Shown here one piece after another: positions 6,481 to 13,195 of a stretch of 21,627 bases of DNA (positions are counted from its first letter, which is position 1; each line of letters starts with the position of its first letter). The notes beneath the pieces are model-generated. The model made no database searches. It had not been told where the DNA came from and saw only the letters and a program-made list of their open reading frames with translations. The position numbers and the translations under genes were made by a program. Location of the stretch: assembly GCA_964649265.1 (NCBI GenBank), contig CAZYPB010000015.1, forward strand, positions 1-21,627, read 5' to 3'. This DNA comes from CAZYPB01 sp964649265 (lineage in GTDB: Archaea; Micrarchaeota; Micrarchaeia; Burarchaeales; JAKAKT01).

Positions 6481-6739
6481 GTAAATCCAACCTCCTTGCA
6501 GCCTCTATTAATCTAAGCACACGTTTATCCTGGAGACAGTAAAATACTTCTTTTCCATTTCTCTTAGGCTTCACTATACCCGCCATCCTTAGAATCCTTA
6601 GGTGCTGAGATACGTTTGGCTGTCTTTTTTTTAGCTCCTGTCCGAGGATCTTAACACATCCTTTCCTTTTTGCTATGCTCTCAATCAAACGGATTCTCAC
6701 AGGATCTGCAAGTGCTTTGAAAATAACTTCCTCTTTCAT
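6461..6739 (-). CDS. ArsR family winged-helix transcriptional regulator
   Basis: 92 residues, the usual size for this family. It starts with FKALADPVRIRLIESI, then the recognition helix in RQPNVSQHLRILRMAGIV, then the wing KPKRNGKEVFYCL. The typical metal motif CxC in the middle helix is not complete (GCVKIL, a single Cys28), and the only other cysteine is Cys68 in the wing, so classical As/Cd sensing is doubtful; a thiol-based switch is possible. A 32-bp near-palindrome lies against its start codon, a good site for autoregulation. It overlaps the glutaredoxin gene by 20 nt. The zinc-ribbon gene diverges, with a 17-bp perfect palindrome before it. Confidence 0.92.
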   Translation of the reverse strand: MKEEVIFKALADPVRIRLIESIAKRKGCVKILGQELKKRQPNVSQHLRILRMAGIVKPKRNGKEVFYCLQDKRVLRLIEAARRLDLHDRSRA

Positions 6740-6771
6740 ATATATTCATAAATGCGCATATGTTTATATAT
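6740..6771. promoter_or_regulatory. 32-bp near-palindrome at the arsR promoter, probable operator
   Basis: Half-site ATATATTCATAAATGC (6740-6755) and the reverse complement of 6756-6771 (ATATATAAACATATGC) agree at 12 of 16 positions, with a perfect ATGCGCAT core. The minus-strand TATA-like ATATATAA lies inside, about 27 nt before the arsR ATG at 6739, which suggests a leaderless transcript blocked by its own product. Confidence 0.6.
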
Positions 6772-6788
6772 GTTTCGTTTAGCAACCT

Positions 6789-6795
6789 TTAAATG
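6789..6795 (+). promoter_or_regulatory. TATA-like box of the zinc-ribbon gene
   Basis: TTTAAAT is about 27 nt before a predicted start near 6819, adjacent to the GGTGGTGG ribosome site (6818-6825) of the gene at 6827. Confidence 0.45.
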
Positions 6796-6796
6796 T

Positions 6797-6813
6797 ATTT
6801 GAAGACTTCAAAT
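6797..6813. promoter_or_regulatory. 17-bp perfect palindrome, probable ArsR-type operator
   Basis: ATTTGAAGACTTCAAAT is a perfect 8-bp inverted repeat around a central A. TTGAA...TTCAA spacing is typical of ArsR/SmtB operators. It sits between the TATA-like box and the predicted transcription start of the zinc-ribbon gene, where binding would repress. Confidence 0.65.
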
Positions 6814-6826
6814 AAACGGTGGTGGC

Positions 6827-7063
6827 ATGGTTGATAAATGCGAAAGCTGCGGGATGCCGATGATGCATCATGAAGTGCGTGGCGGAAAGATAAAGGACAA
6901 CAAGTATTGTGTTCATTGCACAGATGATAAAGGGAAGCTTAAAGATAGAGAAGAGGTAAGGGAGGATATGATACGGCATTATATGAAATCACTGGCTAAA
7001 ACACGGGAAGACGCGGAGAAGCATGTTGATGAACATATGAATGAAATGCCTGCTTGGAAGTGA
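6827..7063 (+). CDS. Small zinc-ribbon protein (zf-ribbon_2-like)
   Basis: 78 residues. The start KCESCGMPM and then KYCVHCTDDKGKLK give Cys5, Cys8, Cys28 and Cys31, the CxSCGMPM...YCxYC pattern of a putative zinc-ribbon family (Pfam zf-ribbon_2, as I recall it). The second half is a charged helical tail with several His (RHYMKSLAKTREDAEKHVDEHM). It probably binds zinc; its partner is unknown. GGTGGTGG precedes the ATG. It diverges from arsR-glutaredoxin with an ArsR-like palindrome in its promoter, and the holin-like gene starts 5 nt after its stop, so metal- or redox-dependent control of this pair is plausible. Confidence 0.88.
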   Translation: MVDKCESCGMPMMHHEVRGGKIKDNKYCVHCTDDKGKLKDREEVREDMIRHYMKSLAKTREDAEKHVDEHMNEMPAWK

Positions 7064-7067
7064 GATT

Positions 7068-7334
7068 ATGGGAAAACTTGATTCCATTAAACTGGGAATT
7101 GCTGGCGCAATAGCCTGGTCTCTTCTTCTTGTATCAACTGCATTCGGAGCCATGTTCGTTGATGTTGGCGGACAGCCTTGGGGCGGAGAATTTGTAAGAG
7201 TGATGGGGGACCTATACGTAGGTTTTGAAGCAACTCCGCAGGGAGCTTTTATCGGTTTGCTCTGGGGTCTTTTCGATGGATTTTTGGCAGGGTTCATTGT
7301 CGCTAAAGTATACAACTATGCCTCAAAGAAATGA
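7068..7334 (+). CDS. Small two-helix membrane protein, holin-like family
   Basis: 88 residues from the ATG at 7068; the frame is open back to 7041, but that would run into the previous gene. Two hydrophobic helices (about residues 9-30 and 57-79) flank a loop with GQPWGGEFVRVMGDLYVGFEATPQG, and the end is AKVYNYASKK. The glycine-rich second helix FIGLLWGLFDGFLAGFIVAKVYN matches small archaeal membrane proteins that databases name bacteriophage holin. There is no phage context here, so a lytic role is not supported. The GGAAGTGAG overlapping the previous stop is a likely ribosome site, which makes it the second gene of the zinc-ribbon transcript. Confidence 0.8.
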   Translation: MGKLDSIKLGIAGAIAWSLLLVSTAFGAMFVDVGGQPWGGEFVRVMGDLYVGFEATPQGAFIGLLWGLFDGFLAGFIVAKVYNYASKK

Positions 7335-7343
7335 GCCTATCCC

Positions 7344-7351
7344 TTTAAATA
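7344..7351 (+). promoter_or_regulatory. TATA box of the CpXC gene
   Basis: TTTAAATA is centred about 28 nt before the ATG at 7377, so the transcript should be leaderless; no ribosome site is seen. Confidence 0.5.
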
Positions 7352-7376
7352 TGCGTTCCACCATATATTATTCCCG

Positions 7377-7625
7377 ATGACAAGCCATACAATACGGAAT
7401 CTGAAATGCACATGCGGGAGCGAATTTGAAGCAAAGATGTATATTGTTATTAATCTTGAGAAGAATCCAGAACTTGGGCATCTAATTGAATCAGGAGAGG
7501 TAAACTCCCATGAATGCCCCTCTTGCGGCAGGGTTTTTACAGGAATGGTTCCAAAGATAATAAGACCCAGTGAGAGAGCAGAAAAGCAGATCCAAGGGGA
7601 AGTAACAGTCAAATACGATTGGTAA
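7377..7625 (+). CDS. CpXC domain protein
   Basis: 82 residues. KCTCGSEFEAKMYIVINLEKNPELGHLIESGEVN then HECPSCGRVF: Cys11, Cys13, Cys47 and Cys50 are the metal-binding set of the CpXC domain, with the family's in-between pattern (a strand, ...P.L...I..GE.N, CPxCG). Family members are uncharacterised; a zinc-stabilised fold is expected. It has its own TATA box and no leader. It lies 42 nt after the holin-like gene on the same strand, and a 10-bp palindrome followed by a T-run (7638-7654) comes after its stop. Confidence 0.85.
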   Translation: MTSHTIRNLKCTCGSEFEAKMYIVINLEKNPELGHLIESGEVNSHECPSCGRVFTGMVPKIIRPSERAEKQIQGEVTVKYDW

Positions 7626-7637
7626 AGAGTGTTTCTG

Positions 7638-7654
7638 CAGATATCTGTGTTTTC
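7638..7654 (+). terminator. Possible terminator after the CpXC gene
   Basis: CAGATATCTG (7638-7647) is a perfect 10-bp palindrome followed by GTGTTTT. Together with a T-rich stretch it could end the transcript, although archaea rely mainly on the T-run. Weak. Confidence 0.25.
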
Positions 7655-7680
7655 TTAAGATATATGAGAATAATACAGAT

Positions 7681-7690
7681 TTTTTATATG
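7681..7690 (+). promoter_or_regulatory. TATA-like box of the 150-residue protein
   Basis: TTTTTATATG predicts a start near 7712, leaving about 15 nt to the ATG at 7727. No ribosome site is evident. Confidence 0.35.
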
Positions 7691-7726
7691 CTAACAATTA
7701 ATTATGCTTAAAGTGCAATATAACTG

Positions 7727-8179
7727 ATGTCAGAAGTAAAACTGAAAAAACAAATTTATGAACGAAGTGTCCAGAGAAACAACAACCGTAAGGAATTCCT
7801 TTCAAAAAAAGGAGTTGGAAGCAGGGTTGATAAGGCGAGTGAATGGAGAAAACTACTTCTTTCCACTCTTGAATATGAGGGAACATATGTAAGGCCTGTT
7901 GGTAAACCCATACCAAAGAATGAGACGATGAGATTGCTTGAACAGATGGCCAATGATAACGATTATAAAGAGAGGATTCAGGCTGCACTTGGGGCGGGGC
8001 AGATGAGAGTACATTTCCCAGAGATGCAGAGCTGGGCTGATGAGATACTAATGGTTCTTGGGACAGACAATGACCAATCAGTTAGGAGAACGGCTTTTCT
8101 GGCACTTAACATGACCGTTACCACTGCACAGCATTACCTAAAAATACTGAAAAAGGAAGAGGAAAAAGAAAGTGCCTAA
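7727..8179 (+). CDS. Unrecognised soluble helical protein, 150 residues
   Basis: There is no family I recognise. The N-terminal 50 residues are very basic (LKKQIYERSVQRNNNRKEF, then a Lys/Arg helix ending WRKLLLSTLEYEG). A central part has RPVGKPIPKNETMRLLEQM, and the C-terminal 60 residues are helical in a pattern like one or two HEAT-type repeats (YKERIQAALGAG, WADEILMVLGTDNDQSVRRTAFLALNM), ending in an acidic/basic tail. No membrane segments or cysteines. It converges on EF-2, with the stops overlapping by three bases (TAA against TAG in CTAA). The TATA-like box at 7681 supports expression. Confidence 0.75.
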   Translation: MSEVKLKKQIYERSVQRNNNRKEFLSKKGVGSRVDKASEWRKLLLSTLEYEGTYVRPVGKPIPKNETMRLLEQMANDNDYKERIQAALGAGQMRVHFPEMQSWADEILMVLGTDNDQSVRRTAFLALNMTVTTAQHYLKILKKEEEKESA

Positions 8180-10365
8180 TCTAGGAAGATCTTTGGATCA
8201 GGTGGGTCTGGCGGGTCTCCTTTTCTTGTTCTTATTTCTCTCACTATCTTGTTCTGGAGATCCTTTGGTATTGACTCATAACCAAAATACTCGTGATACC
8301 ATGTTGCCCTTCCCTGGGTTGCACTTCTTATGTCGTTGGCAAAACCAAACATATCAGCAACTGGAACCTTCGATTTCACTGAAACGATCTCTCCCTCCTG
8401 TTCTATGCTCTCTACAACCCCCCTTCTTCCCTGAATCTGATTTATGATGTCACTCATGTATTCCTGGGGCGCCTGAACAAAGAGCTTCTGCTTTGGCTCT
8501 AGGAGATTAACACCGCTGATAAGCATTGCTGCATATATCGGTCTCCTTATTGCAGGTATTATCTGAGCTGGTCCTCTGTGGACAGGATCCTCGTGGATTG
8601 TTGCATCCGTTAGTTTTACTTTTACTCCTGTCACTTTCTCTTTTGCAAGTGGACCTAATTTCATTGCCTCTTCAAATCCCTGTAAAAGAAGTTCCATTAT
8701 CTCGTTTAGGTACTGAACTCCCTTTGTTGAGTCAACAAACATGCACTGGTTAAACACATATTTGAGGTTCTTTGCCTCCTGCCTTTCCATCCCTTTCTCA
8801 ACAAGAAGTTCCACATGTTGTTTTCCCTTGGGTTTTCCATCGGGAATAGCTCCCTCTCTGAACAGCTGGAGTATCTCTTCCTGTATTGGGTGTACCTCAA
8901 TCTTGAATTTTGTGTGTTTGTTGGGTGACTTCCCCTCCAATGGACCATAGCCGTTCTTTATTGTCTCCCTGTAAACGACAATAGGTTTAGAGGTTACTAT
9001 ATCAACCTTTCTCTCCTTCTTTATCTTGTACTCTATGATCTCAAGGTGAAGCTCTCCCATACCTGAAATAATGTTCTCACCTGTCTCTGGATCAAGCTCT
9101 ATCTTTACTGTCGGGTCCTCCTTTGCTATATCCCTTAGAACTTGGATTAGTTTGCTCAGGTCTTTTGTGTTCTTCGCTTCGATGGATTTTGTTACAACTG
9201 GTTCTGAGTAGTGCTTTATCTGCTCAAAAGGCTCTATCTTTGATTCACTAAGAGTCTCTCCCACATACAGATCGTGCAACCCTATCATTGCAACAATGTT
9301 TCCAGCCGGAACCTCATCAACCATAACCCTGTCTGGGCCCATATAAACGCTAACCTGCTGAACGCTCTCTTCTTTCTGCTTTGATGATACAAACATGGTT
9401 GTTCCTTTCTTAACTGTTCCTGAAAACACCCTTCCAATTGCAACTTCTCCTGCGTGTGGGTCAACTGAGATACCGAAAACAACAACACATGCCTTTCCAT
9501 TTTTGTCAGCTGCAATCATTGATTTTCCTTCAGGTGTCTCTGGATCCCCTTTCCAGATAACAGGTATCCTGTATCTCTGAGATATCTTTGGGTCTGGAAG
9601 ATGTGTTACTGCCATCTCCAGTATAATATCATCTATGGGTGCTTTCTCAATGAGTACTTTGTGCTCTCTCTTCTCACAGAATTCATAGAGATCCTTGAAC
9701 GTGACTCCTGTTTTCTTCATGTGAGGGACATTTATGGCCCATCTGTTGTATGCACTTCCAAAAGCAACATTTCCCTTTTCAGGTGAGATAAGCCAATCTG
9801 CTTTGAATTCCTCTGGGGCGAATTGCTGTATAAGCTTGTTTACTCCAGCTATGATTTTCATTAGTTTTGCCTGCATCTCCTCGGGAGTTACTTTGAGCTC
9901 ATTTATGAGCCTATCTACTTTGTTAACAAAGAGGCATGGTTTTGCTTTCTCCTTAAGTGACTGCCTTAGAACTGTTTCTGTCTGAGGCATAATTCCCTCA
10001 ACGGCATCTATTACAACAACCACTCCATCAACTGCCCTCATTGCCCTGGTCACATGGCCCCCGAAGTCAACGTGTCCGGGGGTGTCTATGAGATTTATTA
10101 GGTAGTCTTTTCCATCATACTGGAAACCAAGTGATATGTAAGCAGACTGGATTGTGATTCCCCTTGCCTGCTCCTGCTCATCAAAGTCCATAACGAGCTG
10201 CTGCCCTGCAAGGTCCTTGCTCATAAGGCCTGCTCTTGCAACAAGAGAGTCAGTAAGAGTTGTCTTTCCATGATCTACATGGGCAACAATTGCCATGTTT
10301 CGCACATACATTTGGTTATACATAAGTTTTTGTACTTCCTTAACAACATACTCTTTCCTTACCAC
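8176..10365 (-). CDS. fusA: Translation elongation factor 2
   Basis: 729 residues, full length for archaeal EF-2. It is the GTPase that moves tRNA and mRNA after peptide bond formation. G-domain motifs: AHVDHGKT (28-35), RGITIQSA (switch I end), DTPGHVDFGGH (from 94), NKVD (148-151). The tip-of-domain-IV motif HEDPVHRGPAQIIPA has His596, the residue modified to diphthamide in archaea and eukaryotes. GTG at 10365 is the start, with GGTGAT eight to thirteen bases before it. It follows S7 by 54 nt and is the last gene of the long polymerase-ribosome operon; EF-1A and S10, which often come next, are not here. Confidence 0.98.
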   Translation of the reverse strand: MVRKEYVVKEVQKLMYNQMYVRNMAIVAHVDHGKTTLTDSLVARAGLMSKDLAGQQLVMDFDEQEQARGITIQSAYISLGFQYDGKDYLINLIDTPGHVDFGGHVTRAMRAVDGVVVVIDAVEGIMPQTETVLRQSLKEKAKPCLFVNKVDRLINELKVTPEEMQAKLMKIIAGVNKLIQQFAPEEFKADWLISPEKGNVAFGSAYNRWAINVPHMKKTGVTFKDLYEFCEKREHKVLIEKAPIDDIILEMAVTHLPDPKISQRYRIPVIWKGDPETPEGKSMIAADKNGKACVVVFGISVDPHAGEVAIGRVFSGTVKKGTTMFVSSKQKEESVQQVSVYMGPDRVMVDEVPAGNIVAMIGLHDLYVGETLSESKIEPFEQIKHYSEPVVTKSIEAKNTKDLSKLIQVLRDIAKEDPTVKIELDPETGENIISGMGELHLEIIEYKIKKERKVDIVTSKPIVVYRETIKNGYGPLEGKSPNKHTKFKIEVHPIQEEILQLFREGAIPDGKPKGKQHVELLVEKGMERQEAKNLKYVFNQCMFVDSTKGVQYLNEIMELLLQGFEEAMKLGPLAKEKVTGVKVKLTDATIHEDPVHRGPAQIIPAIRRPIYAAMLISGVNLLEPKQKLFVQAPQEYMSDIINQIQGRRGVVESIEQEGEIVSVKSKVPVADMFGFANDIRSATQGRATWYHEYFGYESIPKDLQNKIVREIRTRKGDPPDPPDPKIFLD

Positions 10366-10419
10366 CTAAATCACCGTCTCAATTATATTCTAGTTCTAAT
10401 ATGATGGATGTTCCTAGAT

Positions 10420-11022
10420 CTATCGTGCTCCCCGTGCCATCCTCTCAGTCTGATCACGCTTCTTTATTGCATAACTAGAGACATCACCTTTCGCAGCCAG
10501 AATTATCTCATCTGCAAGTGCACTTGCGAATGTCTTCTTTTTGTTGAATGTACCAATGATACTTGCCATTGCAATGTTTCTAAGAGCCATATCCAGTCTT
10601 CTCTCTGCACTAACATCAACTGCAACCTGATAGGAGACTCCCCCATATTGTACGCGGGTTGTGTCCTCCCTCGGTGCAGTGTTCTGCAGGGCATCAACAA
10701 GAACCTGAATTGGATTCTTCTTTGTTTTGTTTGCTATCTCATCGAAAGCATCCTTAACGATCTTTATTGCCTTGAACTTCTTCCCCTGGAGAGAGCCATG
10801 AGTTCGAATTACCTTACCACCTGCTTTCTCTCCAGTCCCTCCCCTCATAAGCTTGTTTATAAGCCTCTCGACAACATTCACATCCTTCTTGCCGAACTGC
10901 TTTTTCGCATGCCTACCATATGAGTGAGGCACCCTAACTGGGTCGAGACAAACATATCTCCTGAGGCTTGGATCATTACATGTAACCTCCGAGAAATCAT
11001 ATTTATCAAAAAGCTTAACCAT
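10420..11022 (-). CDS. rps7: Small-subunit ribosomal protein uS7
   Basis: 200 residues, the archaeal length. It binds the 3' major domain of 16S rRNA and lines the E site. Signatures: DPVRVPHSYGRHAKKQFGKKD at the start, VNVVERLINKLMRGGTGEKAGGK, KKNPIQVLVDALQNTAPREDTTRVQYGGVSYQVAVDVSAERRLD split over the centre, and DEIILAAKGDVSSYAIKKRDQTERMARGAR at the C-terminus. It is five bases downstream of S12 in the usual S12-S7-EF2 order. Confidence 0.98.
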   Translation of the reverse strand: MVKLFDKYDFSEVTCNDPSLRRYVCLDPVRVPHSYGRHAKKQFGKKDVNVVERLINKLMRGGTGEKAGGKVIRTHGSLQGKKFKAIKIVKDAFDEIANKTKKNPIQVLVDALQNTAPREDTTRVQYGGVSYQVAVDVSAERRLDMALRNIAMASIIGTFNKKKTFASALADEIILAAKGDVSSYAIKKRDQTERMARGAR

Positions 11023-11027
11023 GTCAT

Positions 11028-11462
11028 CTACCTCTTAGGTTTATCCTTCTTGCCCTTTCTGAGCATCTGAAGGTCCACTCCATTCACAGCAACAACCTTG
11101 TGCCTAACTCCCGGGATTGAACCCATCTGTCCTCTCTGAGAACCTCCGAGTCCCTCAACTGTTACCTCGTCGTGTTCATCTATCTGGTTGATCGCTCCGT
11201 CTCTTGGAACGAATGCTGTGATCAGTTTTCCATTTCGGACAAGCTGTACGCGAACACATTTAATAAGACCTGAGTGCGGCTGCTTCTGCTCAAGTGCTTT
11301 TTTCTCGAGAACAACGCCTTTCCCTTGGGGTGATCCCTCAAGTGGGTCGTACTTGTCCTTTAGCTTGAGCTTCTTCCTCTTCCAGGTTTTTTTCAGCCAC
11401 CTCTGCTTTTTTCGTCTGCGCAGAAGATCTCTTCCGCTGAATTCTCCTCTTCCCATAATCAT
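11028..11462 (-). CDS. rps12: Small-subunit ribosomal protein uS12
   Basis: 144 residues. It lies at the decoding centre of the small subunit. Recognisable parts: the basic N-terminus, YDPLEGSPQGKGVVLEK, KCVRVQLVRNGKLITAFVPRDGAIN, IDEHDEVTVEGLGG, and IPGVRHKVVAVNGV. The loop that is KQPNSAIRK in archaea and eukaryotes reads KQPHSGLIK here (residues 60-68): Asn to His, Ala to Gly, Arg to Ile. The Pro is kept. The rest is normal, so this is not a pseudogene. The ATG at 11462 overlaps the NusA-like stop by 4 nt; an ATG two codons later (11456) is an equal option. Confidence 0.97.
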   Translation of the reverse strand: MIMGRGEFSGRDLLRRRKKQRWLKKTWKRKKLKLKDKYDPLEGSPQGKGVVLEKKALEQKQPHSGLIKCVRVQLVRNGKLITAFVPRDGAINQIDEHDEVTVEGLGGSQRGQMGSIPGVRHKVVAVNGVDLQMLRKGKKDKPKR

Positions 11463-11878
11463 CCCTCTGTTATAAGCTTAATATCGGCATCAAAATGCCT
11501 TTGAACAAGCATTCGTGCCATCTTTATCCTGTCTCCGTTTCGGCCGATTGCGCTGCCGCGGTCCTTTGCATTTATGCGAACAATCGCCGTGGGTTTATCT
11601 TGTCCCTTAACATCCACATTCAATATCTCAATTGATGAGAATATGTTGATTATAAATGCCTCAAGATCTGGTGCATTTTCAACAACATTAACCTGTTTTC
11701 CGAAAGCAGACCGTATTCTGTTTATCGTGCTTCCGTTCTTTCCTATTGCCCGGCCGACGTCTCCTTCCCTGACAATGAAAACAACGCCGTTCTCATTTAT
11801 TATGCAATCGGTCGCAACAGCGCCCGTCATTTTCTCGAACATAGAGATCGTTTTTATTTCGTCGTTAGTTAGTTTCAA
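11459..11878 (-). CDS. nusA: NusA-like KH domain protein
   Basis: 139 residues, two KH domains without the bacterial NusA N-terminal and S1 parts, as in archaea. The GxxG loops are GKNG (46-49) and GRNG (112-115), each in an I-G-x-N-G-x-x-I context. It is thought to bind RNA and act in transcription or rRNA processing. It sits between L30e and S12 in the conserved archaeal order, with its start directly after the L30e stop and its stop overlapping the S12 start by 4 nt. Confidence 0.95.
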   Translation of the reverse strand: MKLTNDEIKTISMFEKMTGAVATDCIINENGVVFIVREGDVGRAIGKNGSTINRIRSAFGKQVNVVENAPDLEAFIINIFSSIEILNVDVKGQDKPTAIVRINAKDRGSAIGRNGDRIKMARMLVQRHFDADIKLITEG

Positions 11879-12184
11879 TTAATCAGCCTTTTCTGTTAGT
11901 TCGAGTATGTTCGAGTTACCTGCATCCGTAATTGCCATTGAACTCACAGGGAATGGTTTCCCACACAGGGAACCGAGCTCAAGCGAAGTTCCAGTATATG
12001 TGAGAAGATAGACTTTTGAGAGTTTAGAGTTCTTCTCAATGTCTTCCCTAGTTTTTCTCGGGCAGTTGTTCGAGATTATTATCATCTTCGAGTCTCCTGA
12101 GATTGCACTCTTTAGGGTGTTCCTGGAACCGAATTTTACTTTCCCAGTATCAACGGCCATTCTTATTGCTTTTTCAACGTCCAT
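11879..12184 (-). CDS. rpl30e: Large-subunit ribosomal protein eL30
   Basis: 101 residues. The L7Ae/L30e fold recognises kink-turn RNA. The start is AIRMAVDTGKVKFGSRNTLKS, with ISNNCP in the RNA-binding strand and a C-terminal LTYTGTSLELGSLCGKPFPVSSMAITDAG, all family signatures. It lies 12 nt after rpoA2, its usual place in archaea. Confidence 0.96.
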   Translation of the reverse strand: MDVEKAIRMAVDTGKVKFGSRNTLKSAISGDSKMIIISNNCPRKTREDIEKNSKLSKVYLLTYTGTSLELGSLCGKPFPVSSMAITDAGNSNILELTEKAD

Positions 12185-12196
12185 CGTAACACTTCC

Positions 12197-13186
12197 TTAT
12201 CTCTTTATTATAAGTTTAACATTACCTGTTCCCACGGGAATCGTTTGTCCGATTATGATGTTTTCGGTGACCCCTATGAGATTATCCTCATCCGCCTTTA
12301 TTGATGCTGCGATAAGGTGTTTAATCGTTTCTTCGAAAGCAGCTCTTGCGAGTATTCCTGCTTTCTGTCCTGAAAGGCCGTGCCTCCCCACAGATTTTAT
12401 TGATCCATCCATGGTCATTGCATCAGCCAGAAGCATTATGTGTCTTATGTCGATCTTAAGGTTCTGAGAGTCCATGACCTCCTCGATTTCCCGTATAATT
12501 GCGTTTCGTGCAGCTTCTATCCCAAATACCTTTTCTACTTCCTTTACATCGTTTGTATATGTCCTCTTTGAGTCAACCCCATCCTGCACAATCACGTCTA
12601 CGAGGTTAGTTCCTCCTGTTCTTATGAACCTGTCTGTCTTAGTTGTAATAACAACTGCCCTCTTGATGTTCTTCACTCCCTTTATGTGAAGTTCCTTTAG
12701 CTTGTTTATCATCCTTCTTATTGAGCGAAGAGATGTCTTGAACTTGATTGTTATTGTGCCGCGGTTTGTCTCAACCTTTCCAGTTGTTGATGCCCTAATC
12801 TTCTTTGCGACGTCTCCTACTGTTAGAGCCTTCTCTTTAATAATGCTTTCGTCAACCTTAATATTAACGCACTTTGTTGTGAAATCCTCTGTTATTACTG
12901 CTATTTTCTGCAGATCCACTTCCTCGATTTCCTCTGCAAGCTGCCTCGCCTTCTTCTCGCTTCTTGCAAATTCAGATGTGAGATAGATATCCATCATGGG
13001 TTTTTTCGGAGTTCTTCTTGCATCAACCAGTTCTATGAGCCTTGGAAGACCAAGAGGTACCTGCTCTGCAACACCTGCATAGTGGAATGTCCTCATTGTC
13101 ATCTGAGTTCCCGGTTCACCTATGGATTGGGCAGCTACTATTCCCACTGCCTCTCCTGAATCAATAATGCTTTTTGATTTGCCCAT
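12197..13186 (-). CDS. rpoA2: DNA-directed RNA polymerase subunit A''
   Basis: 329 residues; the C-terminal third of the largest subunit, with the trigger loop and jaw. The start GEAVGIVAAQSIGEPGTQMTMRTFHYAGVAE is the trigger-loop region, followed by QVPLGLPRLIELVDARRTP, where most archaea have NVTLGLPR. The middle is jaw, and the end is GLSGQKAGILARAAFEETIKHL ... ENIIIGQTIPVGTG, the clamp-core closing segment. It starts 9 nt after the A' stop, with GAGGTTATC before the ATG. The A'/A'' break is the normal archaeal one, not a frameshift. Confidence 0.98.
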   Translation of the reverse strand: MGKSKSIIDSGEAVGIVAAQSIGEPGTQMTMRTFHYAGVAEQVPLGLPRLIELVDARRTPKKPMMDIYLTSEFARSEKKARQLAEEIEEVDLQKIAVITEDFTTKCVNIKVDESIIKEKALTVGDVAKKIRASTTGKVETNRGTITIKFKTSLRSIRRMINKLKELHIKGVKNIKRAVVITTKTDRFIRTGGTNLVDVIVQDGVDSKRTYTNDVKEVEKVFGIEAARNAIIREIEEVMDSQNLKIDIRHIMLLADAMTMDGSIKSVGRHGLSGQKAGILARAAFEETIKHLIAASIKADEDNLIGVTENIIIGQTIPVGTGNVKLIIKR

Positions 13187-13195
13187 ATGATAACC

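Noticed and set aside
7041..7067. Longer start for the holin-like protein
   Set aside because: It would overlap the zinc-ribbon gene and add a polar stretch; the ATG at 7068 has a better ribosome site.
8570..8600. EF-2 diphthamide motif looked changed (PVH instead of AIH)
   Set aside because: The modified His and the RGPAQ that follows are present; the preceding residues vary among archaea.
10408..10923. 171-codon plus-strand ORF opposite S7
   Set aside because: Antisense shadow of uS7; Cys/Leu-rich composition from reverse reading of the ribosomal gene.
12039..12467. 142-codon plus-strand ORF across L30e and rpoA2
   Set aside because: Crosses two conserved genes in antisense; no promoter, no known domain.
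13187..13195. Split of the largest polymerase subunit as a possible frameshift
   Set aside because: A'/A'' as separate genes is the normal archaeal state, with a ribosome-like site before A''. The same holds for B''/B'.
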